DNA from: Solen grandis
Lineage: Eukaryota > Mollusca > Bivalvia > Adapedonta > Solenidae
Direction of reading: 5' to 3'
Assembly: GCA_021229015.1 (NCBI GenBank)
Contig: CM037777.1
Location: 21,884,110-21,948,109, forward strand
Length of the DNA: 64,000 nucleotides
The first letter of the stretch is position 1. Every line of letters begins with the position of its first letter. Under the pieces are notes generated by a model, which saw nothing but the letters and a program-made list of their open reading frames with translations, searched no databases and was not told where the DNA came from. The translations under genes and the position numbers were made by a program. Of the stretch, positions 35,134-49,400 are shown piece after piece.

Positions 35134-36288
35134 TTAGCTCGACTATTCGAAGAATATGAGAGCTATTGTAGTCACCCTGGCGTCGGCGTCGGCGTTTGCG
35201 TTGCAGCTTTTGGTTAAAGTTTTGCGTGCAAGTTACTATCAACCTTATATCTCAATAACCGTTTATGGTATTGACTTGAAAGTTTAAAAATATGTTCAGG
35301 GGCATCAGACAACCAAGGTAGATAACTCTTGACTGAATTTAATATGAATTATGGCCCCTTTTTAACTTAGAAATTTTGGTTAAAGTTTTGCATGCAATAG
35401 AAAATTTGGTTAAAGTTTTGCGTGCAAGCTACTATCTAGTTTGTATCTCAATAACCATTCATGGTATTGACTTGAAAGTTTATGAATATGTTTAGGGGCA
35501 TCAGACAACCAAGGTAGATAACTCATTATGGAATATGTTACAAATTATTGCCCCTTTTTAACTTAGAAATTTTGGTTAAAGTTTTGCATGCAAGATACTC
35601 TCATGCTAATATCTCAGTATCCATGCATGTGATTGATTTGAAACATCTTTAATATGTTTAGGGGTATCATACTTTCATAGTAGAAAACTCTTGATGGAAT
35701 ATATTACAAATTATGGCCCCTTTTCAACTTAAAAAGTTTGGTTAAAGTTTTGCATGCAAGGTACTTTTATGATAATATCTAAGTATCCAAGCATGTGATT
35801 GATTTGAAACATCTTAATACATTTAAGGATATCATACTATCAAGTTAGATAACTTTTGATGGAATATATTACAAATTATGGCCTATTTTTGAACTTAAAA
35901 ATTAGTTAAATTTTTGCATTCAAGCTACTTTCCAGCTGATATCTCAGAAATTGCTTGTGGAATTGACTAGAAAGTATAGGAGTGTCTTCAGGGGCATCAG
36001 AAAACCACTTTTGGACTGAAGTTTATGCAAATTTGGCCCTTCTCTAACTTTGATTTTTGGCAAAAGTTTTGCATGCACAGTGTTATTGTGCTTATGTCTC
36101 AGTTACTAGGCATGGGATTGATTTTAGACTTCATAAAAAATATTCAGGGGTGTCAGACTATCAAGGTATATCATTTTTGACTAATATTATGTACAGGGTA
36201 TGTGAAGGGAAAGAATTGAAATAGATTTCATTTGATTTACCAACAAGCATTTTGAATATTCGAGCGTGCTGTCCTCTGACAGCTCTTG
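35134..36288 (-). mobile_element. Family A tandem-repeat element, copy 2, reverse orientation
   Basis: On the minus strand it starts CAAGAGCTGTC-AGAG-GACAGC and CGCTCGA, and ends GAATAGTCGAGCTAAAAA (plus-strand 35134). A GGCGTC repeat near 35180 corresponds to the GCCGAC block of copy 1. Monomers are of a second type, with landmarks AAGTTAAAAAGGGGCCATAA and GGTAGATAACTC recurring about every 165-180 bp. This uninterrupted copy shows where the nested copy at 48585 was broken. Confidence 0.78.
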
Positions 36289-39200
36289 TTGTACTAAACA
36301 GTACCATAGCTTTTGTGGGGCAATTACGCTTGTATTTTCTCGTGATCAACTCTTTTACTTCTAACTACAAACGAGAGGAGTATGTAACTATCAAAAATTA
36401 TTTCCATTCCTCTCTTTAATTTAAAATAAACGTTATTTTTTATAATGTATTCACTGTCGTTTTTTCTTTCTTTTTCCCCCCATCTAATGGGCATTATCTG
36501 GCGTATTTATGCCAGATATTGTAGGTGAGAAAAAGTCCAAACATATTCCAGGATTGTTGGTCTTAAACTAAACGTAAAATGAAGTTTATTTGACAGGTGT
36601 AATATGAATTTCCAGGCTGAACTAACAACACAAGTCCCTGGTTACTTCCTCTAAGTATCATAAACCAATACAAGTCAGGTATACAAGCTTACATTTTTTT
36701 ATTTTAAACAGACATATTCACCATATGTCTCTTTTTTTAATTATTCGTGAAAGTATTTTTTTAAATAATCAGAGAGAGAGGGGGATACTAAATAAATATA
36801 AAAATACTTTCTTGTAACAAGATAAATCGAGACGCAGTTTATTCTATCGAAGGTAAAATCATACATGTAAGCCATCAATGTAATTTTTTTTTTTTTTTTA
36901 ATTTTTGAAAAGCCCCCACTCTCAGTTCGGTGTCCGCTTCAAAATCCCGCACTCCGAACTCCGTTAAAGCGTCTATTAGTTACTCTGTCCAACACGTTTG
37001 CTTCTATTTCTATAAGTACGATATTACATTTTACCAACATGTTTGATGTTTGATATATAAATTTGCCATAAAAAGATGATAATTCTTACACCGAACAGAG
37101 TCACTTTACTTAGTAGTTATAGTAGTTCAGAGATCCTGCACCGGGCACTCAACGGATCCACTATCTGACTTAGTCAAGGAAAAAGAAATGAGATACTCAC
37201 GAAGCCTACTTACATCGTTTATGTAAGTTCTGTTTTAAAGTTCAACTCGCGTGCAGTGTCACAATAAATTGTCGTCGGGACATTATCTTGTTTACAAAAA
37301 ATGCAGTGAAACTGTGAAATGAGTTCATCACGGAGCCTATTTACACCGTTTATGTAAGCTCTGTTTTCAAGTTCAAGTGTGCAGTGTCCATACATTAGAC
37401 CAAAGATGTGAACTGGTACAAGTTCAATCAATGAACAAAAAACATCGAAAACAAGGACAGGAAAACCACGGATGTAGATTTCACAAGTATTGATCGAAGT
37501 TGCTTTGAGAAAAAAACACAAATCCATAACACAATAATACTGATAATATTGGCTATGGTTCAGTCTCAAGTATAGTAATCTGAATGTTCAGGTGAATATG
37601 GGCAAACATACTTATCTAAATAAATGTAAGAAACAGCTACATGTATGAGCTGTAAATAAAAAAATCAATTGGAAAATATTTGTATACTTAGATGCAGTGT
37701 TCAACCGTAAAACAATGCTTGTACAAGACTAGAGTAAATCAAGACACGAGATATTCTATAAACAATATAAAGGTCCTGATCAAGTAAATATATTTCATTA
37801 AGCAACATTTCTATGTGAACAAAAATATGTGATACAAATGAATGCAACTTAACATTGCGATAGTGGTTCCATACGATTAGCACATAATATGGGAGATATG
37901 GCCAGTTCTGTAACAAAGCTCTTGCTTTGCAAGTAAAAAGTCTAGTGTTCAGTTTATGATTTTCTCCACTGGGTCTCAAAGTTTAATGGGTTAAATACCA
38001 TCGTATAATGGTAACATTAAATAATGGTATCAATTAATGTTACCATTATATGTTAGGATAGCATTTGCCCAATCATTAAATGTGACCATTATATGATAGC
38101 ATTTGCCACATTCAACTTTGAGCCCCTGTATGTCGCACTTCTGATTTACAGCTATCTCTGTCAGCTTACATCCAAGGGTCCATAACTCTTAACATTTTGG
38201 TCAGAACCTCAGTAAAATTTTACCGATGTATGACAACTAACTGATAAGTATGAAGAATTTAAAAATGTGGGAGTAGTTTCAAATATATGCAATAACTTAC
38301 ATAACAAACTGAACTACTTCAAAAGGTGATTGACCTTCTACCATTGAAAGCATATGGGAATGCTCCTTTGCTAATCATCAAAGTTTTATTGAACTTTCTG
38401 TCAAGCTGAGATACTCATATCAATACTGAACATAATACATGTACTTGGTTTTATACAAAGAAGAATGCGTAAGACAGTTGCATATTTTTATTTTTAAATT
38501 GTAATGAGTGGGGTTGCTCCACAATATAACAATTTTACCTGCCATACTAGGACATACTCTGTCATTCTAATCGTGCAAAGAAATAAACAACATTACAAAT
38601 CAAATCAATAAATAAGTGTAAGTCTATAAAGACCCCTTCCATCAGAGAAAGGTAAGTCAAACAAAGCATTGCTAAAATACTCAGCACAATAAGTGCCAAG
38701 ACAAGAATAAAAAAATAACAAAATCACAGATCAACATATACTGTACAACTGGCCATACCAGTTTTTGAAACGAAAATGTAAGCAACACCATTGGATTGTT
38801 GTCCAACTGCTTACAGCTGTATCCAAACAAACCTGTCTTTCTTTCAGTAAAGTAGGTCAACTATTTGTCACATGAGTCCCAGTGTAGCTATTGGATAATC
38901 TATCCCTTAATTTGAATACAAATGTAAACATGATGAATGGTTCACTGAGGCAACACTTTATTAAAAACTTAATGATTAACAGTTTCCTTAATTCAAATAG
39001 TAGCTTATGGAATGATTACCAAAAAATTGTCACAATGATCACTAATGACAGATCTATTTTATGAAAATTCATTTTGGCCTAAATGTTTGGATTTGAAAAA
39101 TGTGACAATTTTAGTTAAGCAACAACTTACCACCCAGAAACATCCACTTTCTGTTGGTTCAAATGAGATAAATAATTTAAAAGTTTTCAAAAGTACAATG

Positions 39201-39804
39201 CAGGGTAAAACAAAATTTAATGAATTCCAGTACAATATTAAATCAAAGTTTTCATAAGATTAAAATTGATTATGATTAATTATTTTAACAAGCCTGCATA
39301 ATAAATCAACAGAAGGGATTATGCTCCCTTCTTACCACCACTTAATGCTGACTGACATCCTGGTATACGCGTATAATTACTTGTTTTTACCCTAATAAAT
39401 ACAAAGAAAATATCAGAATACCATATAGTTCACATGATTGGCAAAAAAAAGTTTGTTGGATAAACAAGGAATATCAAATTTCATATACTACACCAATCAT
39501 TATTACGGATTACTACGAAAGTTCTAGTATGCAATATATTCTTTTGATACTGTGATATCAATACTTGCTAATTCATTGAGAACATCTGATGATTTTTTGG
39601 TAAGAACATAATTATGTCCATTCACATACAAGTATGTTCTTGAGTGCCAATGCCACAAGTGAAAAAACTTATTTTCTAGGACAACAAGTTAAGAAATCTT
39701 CAAAAAATATCTTTTACATATTTCATGCTTTTTTCAATGTTTTTTCTGTAGCTCCCTTATTTTGGTAAAAAGTATTTCCCTCTTAGAACAGATTGTTTGA
39801 TTTC
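36289..39804. other. No gene recognised; one local duplication
   Basis: AT-rich. About 60 bp at 37203-37262 (TTTATGTAAGTTCTGTTTTA) recur at about 37335-37393 (TTTATGTAAGCTCTGTTTTC). A minus-strand ORF of 116 codons spans both, but I cannot assign it. A small hairpin ATCTGGC/GCCAGAT lies near 36495. Confidence 0.45.
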
Positions 39805-40010
39805 TTTAGTTTACCGTTGCTATGACAGTATTTCAGTCAAACAGCAACGTCCAAACGTATTACAGGCGGAGAAAGACCCAGAATGCATGAAGGCATCCAG
39901 TCAGAACCACCGACCTACCGCAAGCCAGCTGGAAGGCTTCCTCACATGAAAATCTGCCAGGACTTGAACCTATGTGATGAGGGGCTGAGTTACCCTCTTG
40001 GCCACCTTAC
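39805..40010 (-). mobile_element. SINE family S1, diverged copy
   Basis: It contains TTTACCGTTGCTATGACAGT at the tail side and CGCAAGCCAGCTGGAAGGCT in the body. The tRNA-like head is decayed (GACTTGAACCTATGTGATGA). Confidence 0.65.
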
Positions 40011-40329
40011 CTTAAACACATATAAAACATATGACGATTCCTATTGCTTGGCTTTAGTAATCACTTAACATGTAAATACATTTATTTGGATCCTTCAAGC
40101 AAGCTCAACACAACCCGATCAATCAGTGTATGGCTAACAACTTCCTTTTCTTGAGAGACAGGTTAGTCTGTATTCTCCTTGGTCATGATGTTACAACCGG
40201 TATTCAATTCCTTCGCCAGTACCAGTTTGCTTCTATTGCCATATAAAAATTAAATGCCATTGTAAGCAATACAGCAAAATATTACGGTAATCTTTTTTTT
40301 TTCTTGATGAACACAGAAAACAGCATTAT

Positions 40330-40335
40330 TTTATT
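40330..40335 (-). terminator. Candidate poly(A) signal of the CFAP20DC-like gene
   Basis: AATAAA on the minus strand begins about 50 nt after the TAA stop. It is the first canonical hexamer downstream. Such AT-rich sequence makes chance matches common, so support is moderate. Confidence 0.45.
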
Positions 40336-40386
40336 GCAAAAATTTAATGGTGATTATTTTCCACATGTTTTGATGCTGCAGTTGTT

Positions 40387-40496
40387 TTAACTCAGTTCGT
40401 AGTATTTCTGTGTGTTTGGATCATAATAGCAGTTGAGTTGCTGGTCATACAGCAAGTCGAGTTCCTCTTCATCATCAGTTGTCCGTGGGGAACTGC
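40387..40496 (-). CDS. CFAP20DC: CFAP20DC-like gene, terminal exon
   Basis: The exon encodes [20 protein letters not shown] and [15 protein letters not shown], then TAA. The acceptor is TTTTTATTACAG. The [11 protein letters not shown] ending, preceded by an acidic patch and LLYD..LNCY, is the most diagnostic part of the gene. It resembles an OCRE-like aromatic repeat but is a single unit at the extreme C-terminus. Confidence 0.82.
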
Positions 40497-43400
40497 CTGT
40501 AATAAAAAGCACCCTTATGTTAGTTTATAGGGTTTAATGTCCACCAACAGTATTTCAGTCATTTGGAGACTATATCTACTTAAGACAGAAATAGTGCTCA
40601 CATCATTCTGACACCAGGACTGGAACTGCCTATCTATATGCAGAGAGCCAAAAAGGAGCTACTAGTACCATTATCAATGACTTGGATATGTCATGGTTAA
40701 GGATTGAACCCATAATAAACAAGAGGGCCAAGATGGCCCTTGGTCGCTCACCTGAGAAAGATGATTGCTTAAGAAATAAAGATACTTGAGTGTAAAAGTG
40801 AAATCTAGCTTTTTTTATGGTGAAATGGGCATAACTCCTAAATTTACAAGTCAATATCAGTTATAATTGAACCCGATTGTGAGATTATGGGCATAAACAT
40901 TGTCTTAAAGTTTAAAAATGATTGTTAAAAAAATGAAGTTGGTAGAGAATAAACAAAGTGAAATCTTGCATTTTTTGTATTAAAAGGGGCATAACTCCTG
41001 ACCTAAATGACCCATCTCAGCCAATTGAACTCAATCGAGACTTTTGGTCATTAACAATGTCATAAAATTTGAATATGATTGCTAAAAAAAGGAAGATGCT
41101 AGAGTGTAAACAAGTGAAATTGGCTTTTTTTTATATTAAAAGGGGCTTAACTCCTGACCTAATTGATGGATCTCAGCCATAATCGAACTCAATCGAGACC
41201 TTATGGTCATAAGCATTGTCATAAAGTTTGAAGATGAATGCTCAAAAGATGAAGATGCTAGAGTGTAAACAACTTGAAATATGGCATTTTTTGAATATTA
41301 AAAGGGGCATAACTCCTAACCTAGAGGTACGATATCAGCCATAATCGAACTTGGCCGTGATTTTATGGTTATAAACATTGATATAAAGTTTGAAGATAAT
41401 TGCTCATAAAATGAAGATGCTAGAGTGCAAACAATGTGAAATCTGGCTTTTTTAATTTTAAAAGGCCATAAATGAACTTGGCCGAGATTTTATGGTTATA
41501 AACATTGTTTTAAAGTTTGAAGATAATTGCTCATAAAATGAAGATGCTAGAGTGCAAACGAACAAATTGTGGACGACGGACGACGGACGGACGGACGGAC
41601 GGACGGACGGACGGACGACGGACATTCATCGATCCTAAAAGCTCATCCTGAGCACACGTGCTCAGGTGAGCTAAAAAGTTTGATATACCTTACCTGTATG
41701 AAGTTTCCGTGGGGAAATATTGCTGAGAGTGGAGACATCATCCAGAGATCCGGCCACACCCGGTCCCCGGGGTACAGGGGGACTGCAGGCCCCACTCAGG
41801 AACCATTCTTTGCTGGAACCCACACCACAATATATAGACAGCATTCTTATATTTATATGCAATATACCGGTACATGCCAAACAAACAGCAAGTGTGATAG
41901 AGATCCTACCACTTGAATTTAGTTGTTTTTTGTTTTTTTATATACAGCACTTGGTGCAAATCGATTGTAACATTTTCTTTATTTTTATGTAGTAAACATA
42001 GTATTGCACTAACCCTCAATATGGGGGTCGGATATTCAGACATGGGTCTTTACAAGGTATTCCAGTTCCTCATTCCAAGGCTTTATTGTTGTAGTATAAA
42101 AAGTGAGTTTTGTGGCTAATGTAACAAATACACTTGTACTAGTCTTCCTTTTAGTTCATTAATTTTTACCCCTTCATAATTTTGGCCTAGAATAGAGACC
42201 ATTCCCAATTAGAAAGAGTGACTTTTTTCTATAAGATTTGAACATAACAGAAAATAGTTAAAGACTAATAGTTAAACAAATAATGTCAAAATTACTTGTT
42301 ATATGTTTCCTTTAAATTACAACAAATAATGTCAGAATTACTGGTTATGTATTTCCTTTTAATTACAATTCACCAACTTTTAGCAATCCATTTATTGTTC
42401 AAAACTTATTAAATGTGTGTTATTGTCCTTCAAATAAGCTAGAATTTTTTTTTTTTCGAATTGCCTATCATGACTATAAACATCACCCACCTTGGGTTAG
42501 AAGAGGTCAAAGTGTCGGAGCTGAGACGCGCCTTCATGTCCGATATCATGTGTTGTCCTTTGTATACAGGCTGCAATTAAAACTTAAGTTGTTGTTGTTT
42601 TTTTTCATTTGAATAAAAATCAAGTTTGTCCCCTATAATCAGACTAACGTTTCAAAAAACTAAAGAAAATTTTATAGATCAGTGACACAAAAATCAGTGA
42701 CAAAGACCTTTCAGTACTGACACTGATATGATCCTCTTTCTTATCACAAGATTAAGTTTCGTACTAAAGGAAAAATTTAGCAGCTGCTACTTTAAAAGAG
42801 GAATGAATAGTGTGTTTATTTGCTTGAGTGTAACATCCCACCAATAATATTCCAGTCATGAGACTAATTGCAATAAATTACACGTAATGATTTAAATAAC
42901 ATTGTAATTACATTACCGGAGCCTTCCAAGTACTGAAGCTGGTATCATCATCGCTCATGGTGGTTGGCGAGTCATCATTGCCTTCCCGCATCACACCTTC
43001 TACTGTAGGGGCCGGGGCTTGATTGTTGGGGGGTGGACTGTGCTGCACCTCCTGTCTCGAGGAGATGATGTTCTCGGGTTCAAACTCGGCACTCCGGCTG
43101 CCCTGGATTTCAGCCAACATCTGGGCCTCGGCTGAGTCTGAGAGTTCTTGCATCTTGTATCGCCGGAAGTCATAGCCTCGCTGTATACAGGTATAAGATG
43201 AAACAATCATAATTAGTTAATTCAATATGTCAAATGGTATCAACTAATATCAATGTAAAACCAGGTATGTTTTTGTAATTCAAAAATAAAATACAACAGT
43301 ACTTGCATATTGAATTTCCAGTTACTAGAATATTAAAAAATGAACCTCAAGAAACACAGTCTGACTGAATAATTCAACAAGTTCTGTTATTCTTTTTCTA

Positions 43401-46400
43401 AATCTTTTTTTACGCCACAATTCATTTTCTATGAATGTTTGTTATGCTCCTTATTATATAAAAAGAACATGTTTACTTTTATATTAACATCAATTAATTA
43501 CAAATCTTATTTCAAATATAAGTCATCTATGTTTTCTTTTCTTATCTGAATATATACCCGTATTACTTACAAAGTTACCTCTACACAGAGCATCCCTCCT
43601 AAACTGAATCTGCCTTTAGATTATTCATCATTACCTTAACCAGAAGATAATAAATAAAGTCCCTCCAAAAAGACACATTCCTAATATTCAAATTAATACT
43701 TATATTGTTTTTTCGATGAGTTGTTTTTTATTTTTTGTTGTTGTTATTGTTAATAATAATAATTCTCTAGTCTTCCTTCATCTATTACAAAACTTTAGGA
43801 TGTGTACATCTGCTGGAGGCCTTTTGTACAATTAATCACTGAACTGAATTGAATACATACTTCCTGAGTGATTGATTTCGCAAACCGAACATCAGATAGT
43901 GGCACCTCTCGTAGAGATTTCCGACTCAGCCTGGACACACAGCTTCTGTCTGTGACGCCATGCGTGAATGTCGGGCTGCCAACCAGCGCTGGGTGATCCC
44001 CATCTTCCATCCCATTTGGAAGTCCTCGTAGGCCAGGGATGGGTATCCCACCAACAGTCACAATATCCTCTACCTTATTGTCTGACATAGCACCATTGGT
44101 AGCACTCACTGTTCTCTGGGCAGCATGATGTGAGGGACTAGTCCCCAGTTTGTTTTTCTGGTTCACCACCACATTCCTACTCTGTGTTCGACTACCACTG
44201 TTGGGTCTCTTGCTCGAGCCAGGCCTAGACCCACTATTGGGCCGGCTCCCTGAATTGGGCCTGGTGCCACTGTTAGGCCTGCTGCCACTATTAGGCCTAG
44301 AGCCTTGTCGTGAAGTCACAGGCTTCAACTTATCATCACTGTCATCACTGGAGTCATCATTGATGAAGTCATCTTCTGGTCTGGCTCCCCTTGACTTTGA
44401 GGATGGTTTCTTTGACCTTGACCCTTTAGGAGGGGTTATCATCACCTATAGAAATATATATATATACAGTTTCTGACAAGTGTTTCACAAAAAAAATCAA
44501 CCCAAAATATTCTTAAACAAGAGCATCACATGCGGATGTTAATGCTTGTCTGTTTATTGTTGTTTTTTATTAAAAAGGGAGATAAATTTGATAAAAATGG
44601 ATCAAAGAGTTATGGCCCTTGATGAGAATGTTGCCCTTGTGATAGTGATAGTATGTGAAGATTGATGACAGGTTTAATAGTTTAGAAATTATGGCAAAGG
44701 TTAAAGTCACAACACCATGTGGCTATCTTAGACATATATAGTGCTGCCACACTGAATCCACATCTAATTACATCATACTGACACAGGACCTACCAGTCCT
44801 GTAACTACCCTGATGCTGAACATTTAATGGGAAACTGCAAGCACCTTGCACCTTTTTGACGTCTTTAGCAATGTCTTTATCAGGCTTAAACCTCTTGCAC
44901 AAGAAGTGGTCACTCTTAACCACTCTGTCACCAGAGATAAGACAAAAAATATACACAGTAAAATTTAAAATCATTTCAAACTAATTTAAAAGCACCATGG
45001 TCCTAAGGTAGTGTATAAAGACCATGAATCTGAAGAATGTTGCCCCGAACCCTTGGGAATGCAAAGTACTTATATGATCTTCCCAGGATCTTATCCAAAG
45101 TACTGGTCCATCCCTGAAGGATTTAAACTATCTCTTAGGATGATTAATAACCCTGCATTCCATCTTGTTTTCATGTAATGTGAGTCTAGGATGTGACTAT
45201 GAGCAGACGGGACAGGATATGCTGGGATGTTATAGCCTGATTCCTATATGGCCCCCCATTTCTGTGAAGGGGGTGCAAGGGGTATTGTAAGGAGGGTAAT
45301 AATGATTTCTCCTTAATGACAAAAGAAAGAAGGTGAACATTCAATTAAAAAGCAACAAAAATTGAAAAAACTCTCACCTTGGTGGGGTCATTATCCAGCA
45401 GGTATTGGGATGGTGAGGCATTCTTTTGTCTAGGGGCAGGCTTGGGCTGGGACACAAACAGGTACATGTCAGTGTCATCCCGCACCTCACTGAAAACATA
45501 CATCCAGTACTAGTTGTGAACATAGAAGCATACACTTTATAATTGTTCATGTAATTTTTTTTCAGTTTTGTACCACACTTGATGATCCAATTGAGAAGGA
45601 ATTTTAAAGTTACTGGGAATTTTTTCTGAAATGCATTATGTTCATGTTCTTTAAACTTTGATTAAACTCACTTCCCATGAATAATAAATCATATGACATT
45701 CAAGTAATTTTCCTTTTCCTTGCTGGGAAGTTCATGGATTTTATGACATTGCAAAATAAACAATAAATGAAATTAAGGACATATTCTGAACAATGCTGTA
45801 TATGAGATCTAATCTAGATACCGTGCTGTGTGCACTGGAGTTTATCGTCACTGTTACTAATCATATAGCAACGTCCACATGCTCTTGACCATAGATAGTG
45901 CACACCCATGATACATTGCACCCCTACTGTGGGGACAAAATCCTAGGAAAAAGTTCAGGTCCCACATGAATGTGCTCAGGCCAAATTCATTAATTCCACC
46001 AGCTGCCATTTCGGATTTACCAGTATAACTCTATTTTGTTATCATTCCCCAAAAGTCTAGTCTATGCCCTATTTCTCAACACATTCATTGCAAGGAAACA
46101 AATAATGATTAAAACGACAATAAAGGGCTGGAGGTGATGATAAATGACCCGGTTCTACTTGTAAATAGTGATTGAATATAGGGCAATGTGTCAAAGCCGC
46201 ATCTTCACTAACTACTGGTACCATTTACTAGTATTGTTAATAAATAACAATATCAATCATAATGCAAACATTATTATACAATGCATAAAAAATAGCCAAT
46301 ATACTATAATCACAATGAGAATCAAACATATATACAAATGACTATGATATGAACACTGTGTTTCGGTCATTGAATTGAAACATGATAAGCTGTTTACTTC

Positions 46401-49400
46401 CTATATCAACATGAGTACATTTCTTGAACAAGCATTGCTTTTAAGTTGAATATATAAGTCATTAAACTTTTTTTAACAACTTTCATTGATGAAAAGTTCC
46501 TTTTATAGCATCATATGCATGAATTCACAAATGTATTTGTTTCTTTGTTAGGTTTAATGACCAACCAATAGTATTTCAGTCATTTGGAGACATTGTCTAC
46601 TTGAGACAGACATAGTGCTACCACACTGCAGTTTCATGCCATAGACATGTGGCATGATACCACACCCAGTCACATTAACCTGACACCGGGCCAACCAGTC
46701 CTAGAACTACCCTTACATGCTAAGCGCCAAGCAAGGGAGCTATACCAATTCCATTTTTTACAACTTTGGTATGTCACAGCCAGGGATCAAACCCATGACC
46801 TCCTGCTCCCTGGACACTCTAACCACTCTGCTACTGGGGATGGTCAATCACAAATTTTAAACAGAAAGGTATTTATATGATTGTCAATGGCTGATACCAT
46901 TAGGTTCTATTAAGATTGTTGAAAAAGGAAAATTTAAGTTCCCATTGATTGTGCACATCCCAAACTTTTAGATTATAATTTTGGGAGAACACACAATGCA
47001 CACTATCTATGGTCTTCTATGGTAATTACATGTGGAGGTGAATCATAAGTACACAGAGAACTCTGGACAGAACCACCAACTATCTACAAGCCAGCTAGAT
47101 TGCTTCATAACATAAAAAACCTGACCCTGCCAGGACTTGAACCAACAGCAGGGTGGTGCAAAGTGAAAGCAAGTGAGTGATTTAACCACAGAGGCCCTCT
47201 AGATACCATGTTGTAACTAAATGACAGTAATTTACAAAGATTAGGGGGCCACTGTTTGAGCTGCCTGATACTGTGTTTGTTGGGTTTAACATCCCACCGA
47301 CAGTCCTGAAACTGTTAATCACATGGTAACGGTGCTTTTTCATATACTGCAGTAAGCAAACTTAGCAATAGACTTATAGTCAATCCATCCAATGAATCAC
47401 TTTGGGATAAGAATGATACAGTTTTAAGAGCAGGTGGGCCATTGTAATACAAATGTCTGAATTAAACAGCATTTTTCTTGTTCAAATTAGAGAAAACTGT
47501 TAGCTATAGCATTAATCTTCTTTACTTGAATAATTACAATCAAGCCTAAACTTTAGGCACAACTTCTAGCTCTCATATGACACAACATTATATTGACATG
47601 GATTTCCAGTGGCACTATAAAAATTGGTAGAAATATGAAAGCCTGATTGTTAACAGTCCAACTGGTCACAATGTAAATGTCACAATGTTACTGTACTGAT
47701 TTTGGTGACAGCCTGACCAATTACCTCATTCTGTGTATGTCTTTGCATTGTCACTAAATCATTAATCAAACTTTATTTTGTCTGACAAACTCCATCTCCT
47801 TCAGTTTAATTTCAATAAACTGTTATAATAAAAACATCTTCAGTAAATCCCAGGGGAGTGGTTATAATGACATAGCAATCCGTTGATTGATGGACTAAGG
47901 TCTGCCCTACCTATCACTATCAACATATCCCACTTCCTCCTCCTCATCATCATCTTCATCCTCCGCTGACGAGGACAGCGCATCGGTGGGCTCTAGGTCC
48001 ATCTGATGTTTGAGTATTTCTATCACGTCCGACACAGACTCCTCCATTTCAGCTCCATCAGGCTGGTAGTTGGATGGTCGGTACTCTATAGTAAACATCA
48101 CACATATATCTCCCTCTGTCACAATTCTCATTATATAAATAAACAAGAGCTGTCCATAAGACAGCGCGCTCGACTTTTCTCAGTTCGCCATTAAAGAAAG
48201 GGCCAATCTTTGATGTTATTAGAAGTTGTTGCCCAACCTATTTGCTATTTGTAAATACAGCCAAAAAATATCTAAGTATAAAAGGGTAAAATTGAAAATA
48301 CACTGCATATAGGATTATGGGCCCTGCCAGTAAAGTTGAGGTAGTGTGGGTAAACAATAAATAAGTATTCCAAGTTATGGTGGAATACCTGTGATAGTAT
48401 TGAAAATATACAACTTTGTAAAAAAATTAACCATGATTTCGGCTGTTTTCTAAGTATGAAAGGGGCATAATTCAAGAAGTAGTACAGCCAGGGTTATGGG
48501 CCTTGCTAGTAAGGCAGAGGTAGTGATGGTGAATAAGTACCTGAAGTTTCAGTCAAATACATGTGATAGTACAACTATGTAAAACAAGAGCTGTCAGAGG
48601 ACAGCACGCTCGACTATTCAAAATGCTTGTTGGTAAATCAAATGAAATCATTTTAAATTCTTGCCCTTCATAGTAATAGTAAACAAGAGGGCCATGATGG
48701 CCCTGGATCGCTCACCTGATATCATTAGGCTATGTAAAATCAAGTGACCCCTGGGGCAGAGCCAATTTTGACCCCAGGGTCATGATTTGAACAAACTGGG
48801 TAGAGGTCTATTAGCCCATGTTACATACCAAATATCTAAACTCCAGACCTTGTGGTTTTTGAGAAGAAATTTTTCTAGATTTTTTTCCAAAATAAGTCTA
48901 TGTAAAATCAAGTGATCCCTGGGGAGGGGCCAATATTTTCACCAAATATCTAAATGCCAGGCCATGTGTTTTCTAGTTTCCTAAAAAGAAGAATTTTCAA
49001 GTTATTTCTATATTAGCCTATGTAAAATCATGTGACCCCTGGGGCGGGGCCAAATTTGACCCCAGGGGCATGATTTGAACAATCTTGGTAGAGAGTCATA
49101 AGATCATGCTACATACCAAATATCTAAACTCCAGGCCTTGTGGTTTCTGAGAAGAAGATTTTTTCAAGTATTTCCTATATTAGCTTATGTTAAATCAAGT
49201 GACCCCTGGGGCAGGGCCAAATTTGACCCCAGGGCCATGATTTTAACAAATTTGGTTGTGATCTACTAGACAGTGCTGCACACCAAATATCTAAACCCCG
49301 GGCCTTGTGGTTTCTGAGAAGAAGATTTTTCAAGGTTTTTTCCTATAGTAGCCTATGTTAAATCAAGTGACACCTGGGGCGGGGCCAATTTTGACCCCAG

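Noticed and set aside
41569..41916. ORF with [15 protein letters not shown]
   Set aside because: Produced by the (GGAC)n block at the 3' end of a family B element and then runs antisense through a real exon.
44150..44476. Leu/Pro-rich plus-strand ORF
   Set aside because: Antisense shadow of the SRPNSG-encoding exon.
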